Counted from the stretch's first letter, positions 33,126 to 47,163 are shown. The stretch is 64,000 nucleotides of DNA from Armillaria gallica (GCA_037576215.1 JBANDB010000003.1:2728001-2792000), one strand, 5' to 3'. The notes: generated by a model from the letters alone, not told the origin. Numbers and translations: made by a program.

Positions 33126-34062
33126 TTAGCAGACGACAAAACCAAATGCAGCTGCTAGCGCCACAGACAGCCATATCTTAGGGTTGCTGGTCGTAGCAAC
33201 GACTGCGCTGTTCCCAGTTGACGAAGAACTCGCGGCGCTGCCGGAACGGCTCGCAGTCCCCGAAGACGTTGCCTTGGCGGTGCCACTGGCAGTGGTTGAA
33301 GCAGATGCTGCCTTGGACGTCGACGAAGCTGCCTTGGTGGTGCTTGCACCGCTGGAAGCGCTCTTTGAGCCCGAGGCGGACGTCGAAGCGCCGGCGAGCG
33401 GTGCAGTCGACTGGCCGTCAATCTGTGCTTGGACGGAGGTGTTGAACGACCCAGAAAGGCCGTTAATTCTACAATAGTGTTAAAAGATATGTGCAGGCAA
33501 GTCAGTATCACCTACGTGAACTTTGCGGAAAATGATAAAGCAGGGTATTGCGAGTTGGTTGCGTCCTTGAGCTCGTTGGAATCGACACGAATAAAACTGG
33601 GAAGCGTTCCGTGAGATATAGCAATAACGTTTCAAAAAAATCACGTACTATTGGTCACTGGGAGCTCCGATATTTGCAGACGGAACGAACTGCAAAGTAG
33701 AGGTGGTGGCTACATCGACGTTCTCAGCAATGACTTGAAGAGTAGTCTATCATCCAGGTAGGGCGGTCAGAAACACACTTCTCCTCAAGAATGGAACACG
33801 TACTTGCTGCAGCGAGTTTCCAACCGCGATGGCGAATTTGGCCGCACCAAACGCTTCCAACGACGGAGAGGAACCGTCATCTTGCCAGGAGACAGTGACG
33901 GTATCACCTGCGATCCAGACGGTGACACCAACCGGGTCTGTAATCTACGTACGAGTAAGACTCAGACGAGCGACACAAAAAATGAATTGGACGCACATAG
34001 ACCGTGGCGAGCGCCGACGACGCGAGGCCAAAAAAGACAAAGGCTGAGGGTTTGGAGAACAT
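33126..34062 (-). CDS. Kre9/Knh1-like Ser/Ala-rich GPI-anchored protein (second gene)
   Basis: The ATG at 34060-34062 gives the signal peptide MFSKPSAFVFFGLASSALA. Then come TDPVGVTVWIAGDTVTVSWQ, FAIAVGNSLQQ, IAENVDVATTSTLQFVP, FIRVDSNELKDATNSQYPAL and SFSAKFT, INGLSGSF, a long Ser/Ala/Thr/Lys stretch (33190-33400), and a hydrophobic end after NPKIWLSVALAAAFGFVVC (stop 33126-33128). This is the full Kre9-like order: N-domain, linker, GPI signal. It is more complete than the paralog at 30258-31247. Four or so introns. The opposite-strand frame 33184-33477 is a shadow of the repeat. Confidence 0.8.
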
Positions 34063-34877
34063 TAGAGGACGAAAATCAGGGGGGGGCGAAGCGTTTCGAA
34101 AGGAGCGAGAGCACGAAAAGAGAGGTAAAAAAAGAGTGTAAAGGTTCGAGAGAGCGTAGGGGGGAAATGCACAGAGGCAATGGGTTGCAACGTAGACGTC
34201 GAAGAGTAAAACAGGAGGTAAAAAATCCGACGTGCCCCCCCTTTCAAAGGGGCTTTCAGGTACCTCATGCCAGGGCATGACCATCCTACTGGTCGATCAC
34301 CTATTTTGGAACCTCCTCCCTTTATTTTTGGCGCTGGTAATCATCTGCATAGAGGGCTAGAAGCGGAAATAATGTATTGAAACAACAAGCCGTCGCGAAG
34401 CCATCAGACCCAAGCCAGAGGAGAGTTAAAGCTGGTGTTCAAGAAGCCGTTGAGAAGCCAAGTATAATAGTCCGGAACTGTCAAGCTCCTTGGACTGGTT
34501 GTCAGACGTCCAACATGATACACGGATAACGCCAAAATTGCAAGCAAAGACCTGCAAAGACGCGTCATTTGTGCTCTATTACAGCCATACTGATCCGCTG
34601 AAGGGTCACGAGGAAGCAAGACGAGGCGATTTGTCAGCCGCTCTAGCGTTGAGGTCCGGTCCGAGTTCGAGTCCACAAGAGTCCACTCATTAGAACAGGA
34701 CGAAAATTGCAAGCGCCACAGATATTTCGACCATCAACACATTGTAGAAACGTGAATTTTATGCCCACCGGATGCTCAGTATACTGGTGCGGACACCATG
34801 ATCGACACATCTCTTATTCCTTTTTATGACTTCTACACTCACACCCGAATTACCCGAGGTCCAGAGCATCCATCGAC
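34063..34877. other. Intergenic, no gene seen
   Basis: Between the divergent GPI gene and the 3' end of the MFS gene. The stretch near 34660-34690 looks superficially like a tRNA B box but does not fold as one. Confidence 0.55.
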
Positions 34878-37474
34878 TCAAGTCATGAAGACATATCTAG
34901 GATCAGTGTCCGGAATCTCTCCCGCCGGACCTTCTTCTAGTTCCTTCTCCTCCGCCGACATTTCCTGTAATTTCTTTGCGTTCCTCTTGTTCAGCATCAA
35001 TAGACGAGTGCGTAGAATGAACGTCGTCATGAAAGCCACGAACAAACAACTGGAAGACGGTGGAAAGTCAGTAAATTGGTTGATTTGTAGATAGTGATAC
35101 TGACGCGGCCGATATGGCGTGACCTTTTCGGAAGTTATCATCGTCGTCGAAATAGATTTGAGGTGAAGCGCTTTATACAGAAACCGTTCAGTAGCCGTCG
35201 AATGCCGAGGAGAGAAACGTACATTGACACGCAATTTGAGATAGACACTATAAAAGCCGTGCCGACGCCTCTCTTGGATGTTGGAGAGAAAGTATTAGCG
35301 GCCCAACTCCTGTATATACCATCAGTGCTGAGTGGATAGCAGAAACTGCAAAGAGAAAGTTCACATGACGAGAGGGAACAAGCTGTAGTTTCCGCCCACG
35401 ACCAGGAAAAGAGCGAAATACGCCGCTCCAACACTTTTTTGCACCGACGTCGCTAGAATGATGTACCCAATAAAAGAGATGGCGCACGACAGCATGATGT
35501 GCCAGCCTCGGTCGCGTGTACGATCACTGTGCCATGCTTGGAAGAAGACCATGAACCAGCCTACAAGGTAGGGAGCCACGGTCATTCCTTGTGCATTAAT
35601 AGACGAAAAGCCGAGGCCTTTAATAAGCTGGTCTAATGTGTTAGCACTTTTCCTATGGCGCAAAATTCGCAGATGCATACCGTGGGCAGGAAGTACGAAA
35701 TGGTTGCGACTCCGACGTTGACTATTACCATAAATCAACCCCAACGCATGAAGATATTAATGGCAAACTTACAGCTGGCATAGATTAACATGAATAACCA
35801 GGAATTAATATCCAGCATGACATGCTTAAAGCCTTCCCATCCAGTCATACCGCCATGGGATTGGGGCTTGTGATCACGATTCACACGAGCCTGCGCGATG
35901 GCTCGTTCCCGGGCAGTCAAGAATGTTGACGAGAAAGGGAAAGAAGGAAGGCAGAACAAAATCGTGGCAGCCATGATGATAGTGGGTATAGCTTCAATCT
36001 AACCCTCGAATCAATTAACCCTTCGAATCGGATAGATAAATGGCATACAAGAAAGAGGAACTGCCATCTTGAAAGCAGAGATTAGTTCGATGTTGCAAGA
36101 TGGACAGTCGCACTCACCCTTTTAAAACAGAGGTATGCGCTCGGACGAGCCCAAAAGCTACGAGACCCTGTATAGGCGATACTTGTTAAAACGACGTAAG
36201 TCAGATGTTCAAGCCAGTCAACAAACCCCGATAGCGCCAGGAAATGTTCCGGTCATACAGAGACTATCGAAAGGTTTGATAAGCAAGTCAAATCTGGGAA
36301 ACGACAGGAATCTCATTCACCTGATACGCATGGCGAGTTCATGACTGTCGGTCATGTTCAGTCAAAAGCGACAATGCACGATCTCTGAGCATCACTTACC
36401 GCCTATACCAAAACGACAAATAATAGATCATGCCAGCATAGTATCCCGCTTCTCCAATTCCAAGAAGAACCCTGGAGATATCATAAATTCCGCGCCCGTC
36501 GTATAATAGATGTATCGTTTACCTGAGCACAAGTAAACCTCCATATCCTTTGGCGTAGATGAAGGACAGAGACGCGATCCCCCACCATGTCAAGGACAAG
36601 AAGAAACTAGGGTTTGCGTGAGCGGGGAGCTGAATGCTGGGAAACCGCATACAACGTACAATCTATTAGCTCCGATGTGGCGTTGGAAGACTGGTGACGG
36701 TTTATGTATCAGAAGTATGCCAGAAATAAGGTTCTCTACATACCATTGGCAGGCATCTCAAGGAGGCAGTAGCCCACATAGAATATACTAAGTGCTAGCG
36801 TCCATTTGGCGTTGCTTGTGATACCCTGGAGAAAGATAAGATTAGAATCGAGCAAAGACAATATTCTGCCTTACAAAATTGGCGTTAAATTCGTCAAGTA
36901 CGTGGGCATTTCCGCTGTGAGAGCTTGATGAGACGATACCATCCATAGATGAGAATGGATAGTTACATGTTGGTACGATCTGTTTGCAGGTCAGATTTAC
37001 AATTGCTTCACGATATATCATTGACTTACCGAACTGATTGACTATCAATAGTTGTATGGCGTTCAACAATACATTTATGATTCAAAAGCGCCACTTACAA
37101 ACATAACTTATTAACTATAGCATCAACAGATGACCGATGTTAGCACGGAAGGACTTCGTACCTGCATATCACCAAAGGTAATACCCTGTTATCGATCTTC
37201 CTCTTTACTTTATACTGTATGAAAAATTCAGCTCCACAGAGCTAAGAAAAGGGGAAAAGGCGCTCACGTCTTCTTCCGGCGTAAACTCCACCGTCTCTGC
37301 ATCTGCGTTCACAGCGGCAGCATATGCTGAGTCTAAAGGCGATAAGAACTGCTTCAAGCTCCTCTTCGGAACTGGTCCCAGTGCATTTTGATGCGCAGTG
37401 CCTTCCTTGTTCGGTTTCTCTTCGACAATGGAGCGTCTCTCGATATCAACCACCGGGGCCTTGCCTTCCGACAT
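34878..37474 (-). CDS. MFS transporter, allantoate permease (Dal5) type
   Basis: Anion:cation symporter-like membrane carrier; the substrate is probably a small organic anion. The ATG at 37472-37474 gives MSEGKAPVVDIERRSIVEEK, a cytosolic N-terminus. Exons then read GNAHVLDEFNANF, KWTLALSIFYVGYCLLEMPA, a stretch with a GIGEAGYYAGM-like turn, FLTARERAIAQARVNRDHK, GFKHVMLDINSWLFMLIYAS, LIKGLGFSSINAQGMTVAPY, WHSDRTRDRGWHIMLSCAIS, SWAANTFSPTSKRGVGTAFI, and a C-terminal tail with LLMLNKRNAKKLQEM ending at 34878. The order and the R-D-R-G-W loop fit the Dal5/ACS family. More than ten introns, several very small, so the exact coding chain is not settled. Confidence 0.85.
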
Positions 37475-38263
37475 GATGGGGAAATGGGGAGAAGAAGACT
37501 GAGCAATCAGATGTCGTGCAGCATACTTTATACACGGAAGGGACTTCATTCTGTCATTGCCATCGGACAGGTGATCTTCCCACCAGAAGCACGAAGCAAA
37601 CCAAATAAATCTGTGGGGTCATGGGATTGCGTTATCTGGTCGAACTTGGGGATTTAAAAATGAAGGATTTGATTGTCTGCGTATAATTGCCGACCTCCGT
37701 CGGGAAAAATTTATTGGATGGCCGCATAATTTTTTGAGTCGAGTCTACTGCAGAGTATATAAATCAGTCCACACACTTATAAGACGATGATCCACGAGGC
37801 ACTGACTGGCCAATTACACATATATTTCTCAGAGCTTCCGGGAGGCGCTTGAATTAATTTCCCTGTAAGATTAGGTGCTTTTGATGTGGAGCGCCACGTC
37901 CCGGTTCGCACGGACCGGTCGCGCTGGGGCGGCGAGAAGAATAGAGACGGCCTTCAGCTGCCTCGAGATGCGACTGTGCTATGGTGTACACGAATACCTG
38001 GAACTAAATCGGTGACAGGTTTAATCTTAGTGTCCTGGTTTCTGGTGCGGAAAAAGGTTGTAAGAATATAGCATGGAAGCCAATTGTATGGGTACGCGAG
38101 ACGGTCCGTGGTCCGCTCTAAACATAGAAGGCGAGTGATTGAGATTTTTGCGTTAGTTAGCGTGACAGGTGTATTGCCAGGTGATCAAAAACACAGAAAG
38201 TTGTGGCTGATTCGGAATTTACCTTCCTATAACGGAGGAAAGGTGTCAGGGGTGCGAGGATTA
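37475..38263. other. Intergenic, no gene seen
   Basis: 5' flank of the MFS gene and 3' flank of the TDP2-like gene. No supported reading frame. Confidence 0.55.
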
Positions 38264-39458
38264 TCAGCGGTAATAATGGAAAGGTGGGAAGGGCCTCGAC
38301 GCCGTGTCATATAATTCACCGACCCTAAGATGTGTCACCAGCCCGTAGTGGTCGCTGACCCATCTACCCGTCGGGGTCTTCAAGTTGACCCCAATTCGAT
38401 GAGGAACGTCAAGGGTGAAGTTGAATGATGGAGTATGACATATTTTGTCCAACCTCGAGTCGGCGCAATTCAGTAAAGGATCGTGACATCGGAAAGAAAA
38501 ACAAGTAATACCTGCCAGGTAGGAACCTGCTGGTAGGTTGATATCCCCATGTGAATCCACTTTCGTCATAATTTGCTCCCTTCCATGAATCTACTAATCC
38601 GCAGGCTTCAGGAAGGGCCTTGTCCGAATCAGAGATCGCGTTCATGTCACCTCCTACAATGCCAAAGTCGGCGCCGACATCGCGTAGTCTTTCTGCAGTG
38701 AGATTTAGCTGCACGGCTCTGGCTCTAGCACCGGACGAAAGGGATTCAAGGTGCACATTAGCCAATCGCACATTCACCGGCGGGCGACCAGGACCTGAGG
38801 CGAAAAGCAGGTCTGTCAATATAGCACTTCTGCGCATTTCCGATGGAAAAGGAAGCGACCAAGCTCCAATGAGGGGAATATTGTTCGAAATCAAGGTGAC
38901 ACAACCATAACCATTTTCATCTGTCGCTTCTGACTGTGGAATGACCGAAAAGTAGGTTTGGATCCAATCTGTAGACAAAAGAGTCTGAAAACCGGGGCCC
39001 GTTACTTCCTGGAGAAGAATACAACAAGGGTGAGGGTACAATGACGGCGACTGTAGGACGATGCATCGCATATGTTCAAGTGCGCAGCGCAGCCTCTCCA
39101 CAACAGGTGCCATAAAGTTTACGTTCCAGGAGATAATGGTCATAGTCGAAGGTAAATCTGGAAGTGCACGAGGCACCGGGGAATATGCACCGGATAATGT
39201 CTGCGCTTTCATATGGTGGCCCCTTGCAGCGCCAAAGTGGGGGGGCCGTTGGAAGGATATAGGTCCGCGGGACATCGTGGTTAAGAACATGATTCGGTCG
39301 GACCGAGTTGCCGTCCACCGCCGTTGGGAACATTTTCCCACGTGCAGCTCTCTCTCAAGGACCACCACCACTGCCATCGCTTCTGCCTGTAATACAGTAG
39401 CAGCTGTTCGTTTAGACGGATTTGTTGCTTTTCTGTCATAATTTTCGCGTTGTTCCAT
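38264..39458 (-). CDS. Endonuclease/exonuclease/phosphatase-family protein, TDP2-like
   Basis: Mg-dependent phosphodiesterase; the closest family by motif is tyrosyl-DNA phosphodiesterase 2, which repairs topoisomerase II adducts. The long exon from ATG 39456-39458 contains IISWNVNFMAPVVERLRCAL (motif 1 Asn), CCILLQEV (Glu), VRLANVHLESLSSGAR (His), FGIVGGDMNAISDSD (Asp/Asn) and GFTWGYQP. An intron after FLPGR joins LDKICHTPSFNFTLDV and TPTGRWVSDHYGLVTHLRVG (final S-D-H motif), with the stop at 38264. All catalytic motifs are present. The first 90 residues show no similarity I can name, so the true start may be further in. Confidence 0.83.
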
Positions 39459-39552
39459 GGGTGTGCCAATGTTACATTTACTTCTCTGTCTAACCTACTT
39501 ACCTGCCTATAGTACTACAAAAGAAAGAGAAAAACGTGAATATATACAGCTT

Positions 39553-40743
39553 CTACACATCACGACGGCCGGCTTTGAATCCTTCCATCATCTCCTTGAA
39601 TTTCAAAGGCGCATTCTTCGAGAAAAGGACGGCCAAACCCTGCAAGGTCTCTTGTGCTACGCCGTGGACCCTCGCGAACATACCCTCCTCGTATTCTTTC
39701 ACCGCTTTCGCCAAATTCTCCTGCATCTTTCCCTCTGAGCCGTCTCTCAGTGCAGCGACCACCTTTTCGGCCAGTTCCAATGCATCCACCATTGCATTGT
39801 TCACCCCTTCTCCGGCAAACGGTGTCATGACATGAGCCGCGTCACCCATCAGCGTCACTCCTGGCCGTGAAGTCCATCGGTGATCCGCAGGCAACATCAT
39901 CAGCTTTCGTGCAACGACATGGTCTTCGTCAGCTAGACGTATGAGATCCTTGTTGCCCTCGCTCCAATCATCGAAGTATCGCTCAACCAACGCGGCCTTG
40001 GTTGCTTGCGGGTTTGAGAAATCGATACCGCAATCATCTATCCAGCTTTCTGGAGCACGAAGCATGGCGTAGTTGCGGATACTGCCATCTCCCTGGCGCT
40101 GTCCAAAGCATGCCTTCTCATCGCTAAGGCAAAAGTAGCTTCCTTGTCCCACCAGCTTGGAAATCTCTGGATGAGCCTTGTCGACGTCGCGGAAACGGAC
40201 TTCCACGCCGCTAATTCCCGAATAGAAGGGGAGAACATCTGTTACAAGTGGACGAACGCGGGACCATGCACCGTCAGCTCCTACCACAAAGTCGAATTTG
40301 CGTGGGTCTTCTGATCCATTCGCGAGAATGATTCGGAAACGCCCGTCTGGGGTAGGCTGAACGCTGGCGACTTTGGATGACCACTCGATGAATTTGGCTG
40401 GGACAGAATCGATGAGGAGTTGACGCAACTGAACTCTATCGATCTCAGGGCGCCCTTCACCAGGTGTTTCTTCATCTATATGTATGAAACCGGTCTTGTC
40501 TGCCAGACGCAGGCGATCACCTTCTGGGCGCATAAGCTTTTGGAACTCTGAAGAGAGACCGGCGCGTTTCAAGGCGCGTTGGCCGCTTTCCTTATGGATG
40601 TCAAGAGTACCGCCTTGGCCGCGAGCAGAAGAGGAGGGGTCGACTTCGAATATGGTGGATGGTATGTCGCCGAGGTGCTGAAGAAGGCGGGCAAGGAGAA
40701 GACCGCTTGGACCAGCTCCAATGATTGCTATGGCAGGAGTCAT
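39553..40743 (-). CDS. FAD-dependent monooxygenase, intronless
   Basis: Aromatic-ring or TetX-like flavin monooxygenase, 396 residues in one frame. The ATG at 40741-40743 gives the dinucleotide motif IAIIGAGPSGLLLARLL, then RGQGGTLDIHKESGQRALKR, the second flavin motif FDFVVGADGAWSRVRP, and the third, GVTLMGDAAHVMTPFAGEGV. The C-terminal helix region ends FKAGRRDV at 39553. The substrate cannot be told from sequence. It is one of only two long genes here with no intron, while its neighbours have many, which could mean recent gain by transfer or retroposition. A TATA box lies 42-48 bases upstream. Confidence 0.92.
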   Translation of the reverse strand: MTPAIAIIGAGPSGLLLARLLQHLGDIPSTIFEVDPSSSARGQGGTLDIHKESGQRALKRAGLSSEFQKLMRPEGDRLRLADKTGFIHIDEETPGEGRPEIDRVQLRQLLIDSVPAKFIEWSSKVASVQPTPDGRFRIILANGSEDPRKFDFVVGADGAWSRVRPLVTDVLPFYSGISGVEVRFRDVDKAHPEISKLVGQGSYFCLSDEKACFGQRQGDGSIRNYAMLRAPESWIDDCGIDFSNPQATKAALVERYFDDWSEGNKDLIRLADEDHVVARKLMMLPADHRWTSRPGVTLMGDAAHVMTPFAGEGVNNAMVDALELAEKVVAALRDGSEGKMQENLAKAVKEYEEGMFARVHGVAQETLQGLAVLFSKNAPLKFKEMMEGFKAGRRDV

Positions 40744-40784
40744 GTTACGAGTTCGTTGATCAGTGCACTGTAATCGACCTCTTT

Positions 40785-40791
40785 TTTTATA
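40785..40791 (-). promoter_or_regulatory. TATA box of the monooxygenase gene
   Basis: TATAAAA on the minus strand, 42-48 bases from the start codon at 40743. Confidence 0.5.
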
Positions 40792-42648
40792 TCTCCACGA
40801 TGGTGACTCTGCCGCGCCGGCATCAAGTCCACGTGGCGAGACGCGCGTACAACCCCTTGCCGTTTCGACGCGCGTCCCAGCTATGAATATGCATCATTCC
40901 CTTCGACTAGTGTTTCCAGGATCCCTGGATAGAGCATTGCATTCCTGCGGTCTGGATGTTTCCAGAACTTCATCTAGCTAGGGCTAGTTAGGGGCGTCGT
41001 CACCACCCCCCCGCTAAGGACTGCCGCGCTTTTATGTCCTCTGGTTCAAAAAATGCGTCATCGACATGGATTGCTATCTGATTGTATACGCCCGGCTCGG
41101 ATAAGTTGATGGCCTACTCTATATACGACGTCGTTTCCGCCCGGCGTTCACGAATTGAATCGACCCCAAGTGACAGAATTCCGAATTACATGCAACGTCG
41201 AATAGTTTTTCTTACGGTCGTCCGAGTCGGATGCGACTTGTGAGTAGGCGCACTTTATTCAGTTTATAACGACCTGAAGAAGTTCACATAGGACGAAGTA
41301 CTTGGAGTTAGTATGGTGACTCAAACCCAGTACCGATGATATGTTCCTGAGAAATAATGTTCTCGCTAGTCGAGGATTGCTTCATGCAGATGCACCATCT
41401 CGTCATCGTATGCTCACGAAGAATATCTGTCAGAAGATGGATTTCTTCAGACAAGGCCGGTCGCGGGAAATCCCAGCAGGTATGCAAACCTGTCACCTGG
41501 GACAAGCATTGGCGGCCAGAGTCACGACCGCATACCAAACTTCGACATCCTTACGTGCTCGTTGATACGGCATCCCTTCTCGGCGAACCCGTTCATTGTC
41601 CTGATGTTCTATTGATATCTTCCACTTTGAAAGTTTCGATGTGTTTCTTTGCCGTCGATAACCTGGATACTAAGCCATCACACTGAAGCTCCTATGAGCC
41701 ACTTTACTTGACACGTTCGCCGACAACGCCTAGGGCTGAGAATACACCCCGACTCTTTCGACTATATAAGTTGATATCTCGGACCATCAAAAACGTTCGA
41801 CGTGGGGTACCGCTGCCAGGAGTCTCAGGATTGATACTTATCGATACTCCATGAGGATGTATGCTCTCCTTTGACAGTTTGCACCTGGATGTCTGTGTTC
41901 AGCTGCGCTCCTTAGCATGCGCACCCAGCTGTTGACATCCGGCCCGCTCTCAATACATTTTGTTCTACGTCTCTAGAGGTTTAGGCAACCCTTCATTCAC
42001 AGAACGCCGGCCACGCCGTACGTGTATTCGTTTATCGGATTTATCAAGATCCAGGCGTCATGATATGTCTGTCTTCCAGTGTTCCACCGTGTGGTGACGG
42101 GGCTGCGTCCAGAAAACGTTCACACAAAGTACCGACTACTGTTACTAAGGACCATGTGACGGCGACCAACCAGGAATCGAGATGCAGTACTCGTGGTATC
42201 GGCTCCCGTCTACTGAATGACAATCACCATTCACGTCGCATGGAGACACTTCCTGTGGTGTGGTGGATAACATGAATTCCATAAACCAGTCAAGTCTTAT
42301 CTTGTCATCTTGTATCAAGGGAGGGGTTGATATGGTCAGTAAGCTTCAGGAAAGCCTTGTTTTTGCATCGCGGACTATGCCAATTTTCATCTGGGTTTGC
42401 TCTCGGCCTGTACGAGGCGTTCAGTGCATTGGATAGCTACGCCCGCCCTCTGACATGCCCAATGCGGAGATTTGCCATCAAATACCCGTCTCCGCGACCG
42501 TCTGATGCAACTGTCCGTAATCTCCCCGAACATTCGAAGCAAGGCTGAACGCATCATGTATTCACTGTATTCCATATACGACGCGCATGACACTGACACA
42601 CCCGCCGCATTAATTATGATTGCGTGATTCTGAGCGATCGCGCTGTCG
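40792..42648. other. Long intergenic region, no gene seen
   Basis: About 1.85 kb between divergently transcribed monooxygenase and MET3 genes. Open frames such as 41357-41686 and 42387-42734 carry no recognisable motif and no splice pattern. It may hold regulatory sites of both genes or decayed sequence. Confidence 0.5.
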
Positions 42649-42655
42649 TATAAAA
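42649..42655 (+). promoter_or_regulatory. TATA box of MET3
   Basis: TATAAAA, 93 bases before the ATG at 42748, followed by a C/T-rich leader typical of well-expressed fungal genes. Confidence 0.55.
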
Positions 42656-42723
42656 TGTCTGCGCCAGACCTCCAAACCCAACACAAACTACACTTTATTT
42701 CTTCCTTTCGAACACTTGAATAA

Positions 42724-44961
<2,238 letters not shown>

Positions 44962-45246
44962 ATATCTTGTAGAACAGCCACTGTAATATTGTAATAACTA
45001 GTAGAGGATCCAATGTACTTATGAAATCATGCTCAAATAGGAACCGGCATTCCCCGGAGGACTTCTTTCGAGTCCAACTCAACTTCGCTTCTTGACTTCT
45101 TACTCTGTTCCTCAAGGTCTCAGTACTCGGCGCTCACTCAGCCTTCTTGTCCTTGTGCCAATCTTGATTCCAGGATACAATTCTCTGTACAGTGCTCTTG
45201 TATCGCCGTCAGGCTCTTGATTGACCTTGGTATTCTAGTGACTTCG

Positions 45247-46725
45247 ATGCCTGTCATACCGAAATCACGTCGCATCGAGCAAGACCTTGATTCGATAACG
45301 GATCCCGAAGACTACGCTATCGCCTTCTTTGCTGCGTCTGTAAAGGATCCGGATAGACCGAAGCATTGTGGACAATGTCTACTGGGCTGCGCGATGCAGA
45401 TCACCTTGGGACTAAAGGAAGAGCATAGGGCCCTGCATAGCTTGGATAATCGCTTATTGTCCAAGCGGCAGGCTTTCTGTTCCAGCTCTATCTACTTTTT
45501 GACGAAGGAACGCACTTCCCAGCAGCTGTCTGAGCTCTTGCGCAGACTGGATACTTGCAACTGCGAGATCACGACTGACACCATCGCAATGTATCATGTT
45601 CACGGCAACCACACTCACGACGAACACAGTCCTTGCAGTAAAGCTTGCAATCACAGCTCGAATCAGGCCATGTCCCTTGCTCATCTCCTCTTCGATCGAC
45701 TTGCTGGAATTCTTCGGAGCAGTAGCCTTCCCAAAGTCTCCAAACGCGCAAGCCATAAGCGCTGGCCGAATAGTATCAATGACATTATCGTCGACACGCC
45801 TCAGATCCTGATTGACTCTGTCAGGCAGTGGAACCTTCTACTTCCATGTCCCTCTGCCTTGAACTTTCTGGCCGGCGCCCTGTGCATCTGCGGACGTATC
45901 CTCGCTGTCACTCTCACTCGGTCCGATACTTTCTTGAAGCACCTCATTATATCCGTCCGTAGCTTGTGCAAACGTGTCCGCAAGCGCCAAGTAGAAAATA
46001 CTACACTCCCCCTGCCTTCCCTCTATAATTTCTTTGAGGCCATGACGATGCAATGTCCTAGCCATTACTATATGGGTGTCTGGGCTTCCAATGGTGGATT
46101 CCAGGTTGAAGCTCTTCGCATGTTTTTTGACGTGATCAAGCTTTGTCGACATCCTGAACTCGGCGGTGCGCACGCATTTGGCACCCAGGAACGATGTGAT
46201 AACGCGATGGCTTTCTTCGCTTCTCTTGGAAGCTCCGTCGCCTACCAGATGGATCATGTACCAGAGGACCTGGAACCGAAGCTTTGGGTTGCTATCGGGA
46301 TGGGTGACGAACGAGACGAGAGATTGATGTGGATCATGTGCGAAATAAAGTTTTTACGACGGGACACGGCCTGCTGCGTCCCGAGATGTGGAAAAACGTT
46401 CCAGGAGGTCGGGACTGGGTTCAAGAGGTGCAGCGGATGCCGAATCGTGCCGTATTGCAGCCCTAAATGCCAGACCAAGGACTGGAACGATCCCGTATTC
46501 CCGCACAAGAAGACTTGCGTGTTGGTGCAAAGGTTTTTGGATGCGGGGAAAGTGTCTATCACTGGTGACGGAAGCTCAACAAATTGGTTTGCGCTCGTAG
46601 ACAAAGTGGCAAAGAGTGAATTGATGAAAGACGGGGAGCTCTTGGACTATCTGGTCTCGTGGTCGAAGACAAAGAATGAGATTCGGTCGAAGGATGTTCA
46701 TGTTCAAGCTATGAAAGGATTATAA
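45247..46725 (+). CDS. MYND zinc-finger protein, intronless
   Basis: A single frame of about 492 residues from the first ATG at 45247 (upstream in-frame codons lack an ATG). The N-terminal 370 residues are helical and unassigned, with several Cys/His (CGQCLLGC; CNCEITTDTIAMYHVHG). The MYND finger lies near residues 390-435: CCVPRCGKTF, CSGCRIVPYCSPKCQTKDW, HKKTC. MYND fingers bind proline-rich peptides; proteins of this shape are plentiful and variable in agaricomycetes. The C-terminus LMKDGELLDYLVSWSKTKNE is repeated as a remnant at 8460-8581. A MITE lies about 110 bases downstream. Confidence 0.85.
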   Translation: MPVIPKSRRIEQDLDSITDPEDYAIAFFAASVKDPDRPKHCGQCLLGCAMQITLGLKEEHRALHSLDNRLLSKRQAFCSSSIYFLTKERTSQQLSELLRRLDTCNCEITTDTIAMYHVHGNHTHDEHSPCSKACNHSSNQAMSLAHLLFDRLAGILRSSSLPKVSKRASHKRWPNSINDIIVDTPQILIDSVRQWNLLLPCPSALNFLAGALCICGRILAVTLTRSDTFLKHLIISVRSLCKRVRKRQVENTTLPLPSLYNFFEAMTMQCPSHYYMGVWASNGGFQVEALRMFFDVIKLCRHPELGGAHAFGTQERCDNAMAFFASLGSSVAYQMDHVPEDLEPKLWVAIGMGDERDERLMWIMCEIKFLRRDTACCVPRCGKTFQEVGTGFKRCSGCRIVPYCSPKCQTKDWNDPVFPHKKTCVLVQRFLDAGKVSITGDGSSTNWFALVDKVAKSELMKDGELLDYLVSWSKTKNEIRSKDVHVQAMKGL

Positions 46726-46834
46726 ATGTAGATTGACCTGAAGTCCATCGTTATGGCTTCGCTTTCCATGAACTGGGATGAATGTAATTTCGTAGACTGT
46801 AGACAAGGTTCGCAGATGTCAGTTGAACAAACAA

Positions 46835-46836
46835 TA
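46835..46836. repeat. TA target duplication, left
   Basis: TA directly before the MITE end; matched by TA at 47164-47165. Confidence 0.55.
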
Positions 46837-47163
46837 GTGGGAGTCGGAGTAGACGATTACGGGACGATTATAAAAACGATTATTCCCACGATTATGAGGA
46901 CCATAATCGTGGGAATAATCGTAATCGACCATAATCGTATAAGCGACTCCAGAGGCGCTTATACGATGATGGCGACGATTATGAACGGCGATTATGATCC
47001 TCGCCCCAATTGACTCTTACATAATTTGACATAATCCGACGGAGCAGAGCAGATGGTCAGAGCTAAGGCGATTTATGAGGGCGATCATGTCTTGTAATCG
47101 GACTCATAATCGCTGCCATAATCGACTTCATAATCGTCCATAATCGCTAACTCTGACTCCCAC
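46837..47163. mobile_element. TA-flanked palindromic MITE (Tc1/mariner-like), 327 bp
   Basis: The ends are imperfect inverted repeats: GTGGGAGTCGGAGTAGACGA on the left and the reverse complement GTGGGAGTCAGAGTTAGCGA on the right, flanked by TA on both sides. No coding capacity. The inside is unusual: ATAATCG or its complement CGATTAT occurs about a dozen times, and two strong hairpins are present (46877-46921; and CGTATAAGCG ... CGCTTATACG near 46935-46965). A TA duplication with short TIRs points to Tc1/mariner-type mobilisation; that is inference. Confidence 0.75.
46877..46921. repeat. Perfect 20-bp hairpin inside the MITE
   Basis: Arm 46877-46896, 5-base loop AGGAC, arm 46902-46921, with no mismatch between the arms. 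Confidence 0.9.

Noticed and set aside
33184..33477. Plus-strand Ala/Val/Glu-rich frame opposite the second GPI gene
   Set aside because: Shadow of the Ser/Ala-rich stretch of the minus-strand gene.
34655..34695. tRNA B-box-like GAGTTCGAGTCC
   Set aside because: The T-arm stem does not pair and no matching A box or acceptor stem was found upstream.
38620..38910. Plus-strand frame opposite the TDP2-like gene
   Set aside because: Antisense shadow of the catalytic exon.
46837..47163. CRISPR-like array
   Set aside because: The repeated ATAATCG unit is too short and irregular for an array, there are no spacers of even length, and the host is a eukaryote; a MITE explains it.
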